Below are positions 62,899 to 64,000 of a stretch of 64,000 bases of DNA, one piece after another (the stretch's first letter is position 1; each line of letters starts with the position of its first letter). The translations under genes were made by a program, and so were the position numbers. The notes under the pieces are model-generated. The model ran no database searches. It had not been told where the DNA came from and saw nothing but the letters and a program-made list of their open reading frames with translations. Origin of the DNA: Wuchereria bancrofti (lineage: Eukaryota > Nematoda > Chromadorea > Rhabditida > Onchocercidae); contig SSBO01000007.1 of assembly GCA_005281725.1 (NCBI GenBank), positions 3,726,402 through 3,790,401 of the forward strand. Reading direction: 5' to 3'.

Positions 62899-63450
62899 TA
62901 TAGGGAATTTAAAAACATTCGTATTTGAACAACAAGCCAATTGATTTCCTGCCACACTGTTCAAAATATGGACTGACCTAAAAATAAGATTTCAAAATCT
63001 GGATTAGACATAGATTTACTTCTCCAAAAAATGAAACTAATAGAAATAATACATACTTTTACTCTATCCTACTTAAGCAGCAGGAGTTAAACCAAACTTT
63101 ACACAAAATTTAGGGTACTAATTAGATTTTCAAATCTTATTATAACGACGGTGAATAATATATGTAAATGAACGACAACTTACGTTTCATTGTTGACTTT
63201 AACTCGATGAGTTCCACGAGCAGATTTTTGATTATCCCATACGGAATGTTTATAAGTTGGAAGTGTACATTTCCTACTCAATGCCATTTGTTTGTATCAC
63301 CGAAAACTGCCGTTATTTCCGTAGAAGCGAATAAGGAACGATGGAGATAAGGTGTTAAAGTGTGCCAAGTTTGTGGAATTCATGAACAACAAAGGTGTAA
63401 TTTTAGGAAAGAGTAATGACAAAGGTAAAAATATCCGATATTAGCTTCCA

Positions 63451-63472
63451 TATATATATATATATATATATA
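63451..63472. repeat. (TA)11 microsatellite
   Basis: An uninterrupted run of eleven TA units about 0.55 kb upstream of the convertase start. No function is inferred. Confidence 0.9.
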
Positions 63473-63797
63473 CACATTCGTTCTAAAATATTTGATTATA
63501 TTTTCATACTGATGCAAACGTTGTTTCATGGAAAATGAACGCGTAAAGCGAAAAAAGTAAAGGTATGCAAGCAAACTCGTAAACAAATCAAAACTTAATA
63601 GTCGGCGTAAATGACTCAGTCCTTTAATGACAGAAAACAGGTAGAACGAACCATAGATCGTTGATGTATATTATAGGAAGAAGTCATATAAAAAAACAAA
63701 CACAACAATGAAGTAGAGCACAACAATGAATATTTCCATGGGCAGTGATGAGATGCTAAATGATGAAATTTCGAAAATTTAATCATTTAGGATAAAC

Positions 63798-63868
63798 TTT
63801 TCTATTTTTTTTTCTATTTTTCTATTTTTTTTTTCTATATTTGTTTTTCTTTTCTATTTCTCTATTTA
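63798..63868. repeat. TTTTCTA-rich polypyrimidine tract
   Basis: About 70 bases composed almost wholly of T with spaced CTA triplets, an irregular tandem of a CTATTTTT-like unit. On the - strand it is a purine tract. Low complexity. Confidence 0.75.
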
Positions 63869-64000
63869 GCGACTTATTTGGCGACAATATACTAGTCAGA
63901 AATTTTATTTTTTGTCATAAGCTTAAAGGAAAGGAATTCCTCGGACTACTTACAACAATCGTTAATTGTATTATCTTTGAACAATCTATAGAAGGCTGCT

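Larger units (their letters stand above)
62899..64000. other. Upstream region of the convertase to window edge
   Basis: An acceptor TTTTTAG at about 62978-62984 opens a frame running into the convertase first exon without a stop, so a further 5' exon or a spliced leader may join there. Beyond that lie a (TA)11 run and a TTTTCTA-rich tract. No other gene was seen. Confidence 0.5.

Overview
This window is nuclear DNA from a eukaryote, most likely a parasitic nematode of the spirurid/filarial kind. The sequence is AT-rich. Every gene is split into many small exons by GT-AG introns whose acceptors are mostly TTTTCAG or TTTTTAG. Several start codons sit 1-5 bases after a pyrimidine-AG acceptor, as expected for spliced-leader trans-splicing. 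The protein set is metazoan, and the convertase resembles nematode KPC-1. The species call is inference; I did not find a spliced-leader RNA gene, a tRNA or an rRNA.

I can support eight protein-coding genes. On the + strand, left to right: the 3' part of tubulin cofactor D (TBCD, 1-4922, cut by the window edge) and beta-catenin-like protein 1 (CTNNBL1, 5496-9152). On the - strand: myosin VI (9894-20279), a Scribbler/ZNF608/ZNF609-type single-zinc-finger nuclear protein (about 26489-34572), a divergent cyclin E (36895-40944), Golgi tethering subunit COG3 (43646-48864), TRAP-alpha/SSR1 (49684-51894), and a furin/KPC-1-like proprotein convertase (55510-62898). Exon models were built by hand from splice motifs, reading phase and similarity. 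Those for CTNNBL1, cyclin E, TRAP-alpha and the convertase close in frame along nearly their whole length, giving about 539, 671, 276 and 776 residues.

The genes are housekeeping or developmental: microtubule assembly, splicing, minus-end actin transport, transcription and cell cycle. There is also a co-directional run of three secretory-pathway genes (COG3, TRAP-alpha, convertase). Intergenic stretches of 0.6-6.2 kb hold no convincing genes. I saw no transposase, reverse transcriptase, CRISPR array or obvious bacterial insertion.

I did not find a wholly new system. The observations most worth checking are: a cyclin E with a degenerate MRAIL/hydrophobic-patch helix, an insertion in its second cyclin fold and a long tail; about 80-bp direct repeats flanking one cyclin exon; at least two GC-AG introns with GCAAGT donors; an apparent CG acceptor in CTNNBL1; an 18-bp near-perfect hairpin in a TRAP-alpha intron; and an in-frame stop just past a strong donor in the zinc-finger gene that could give a short isoform.
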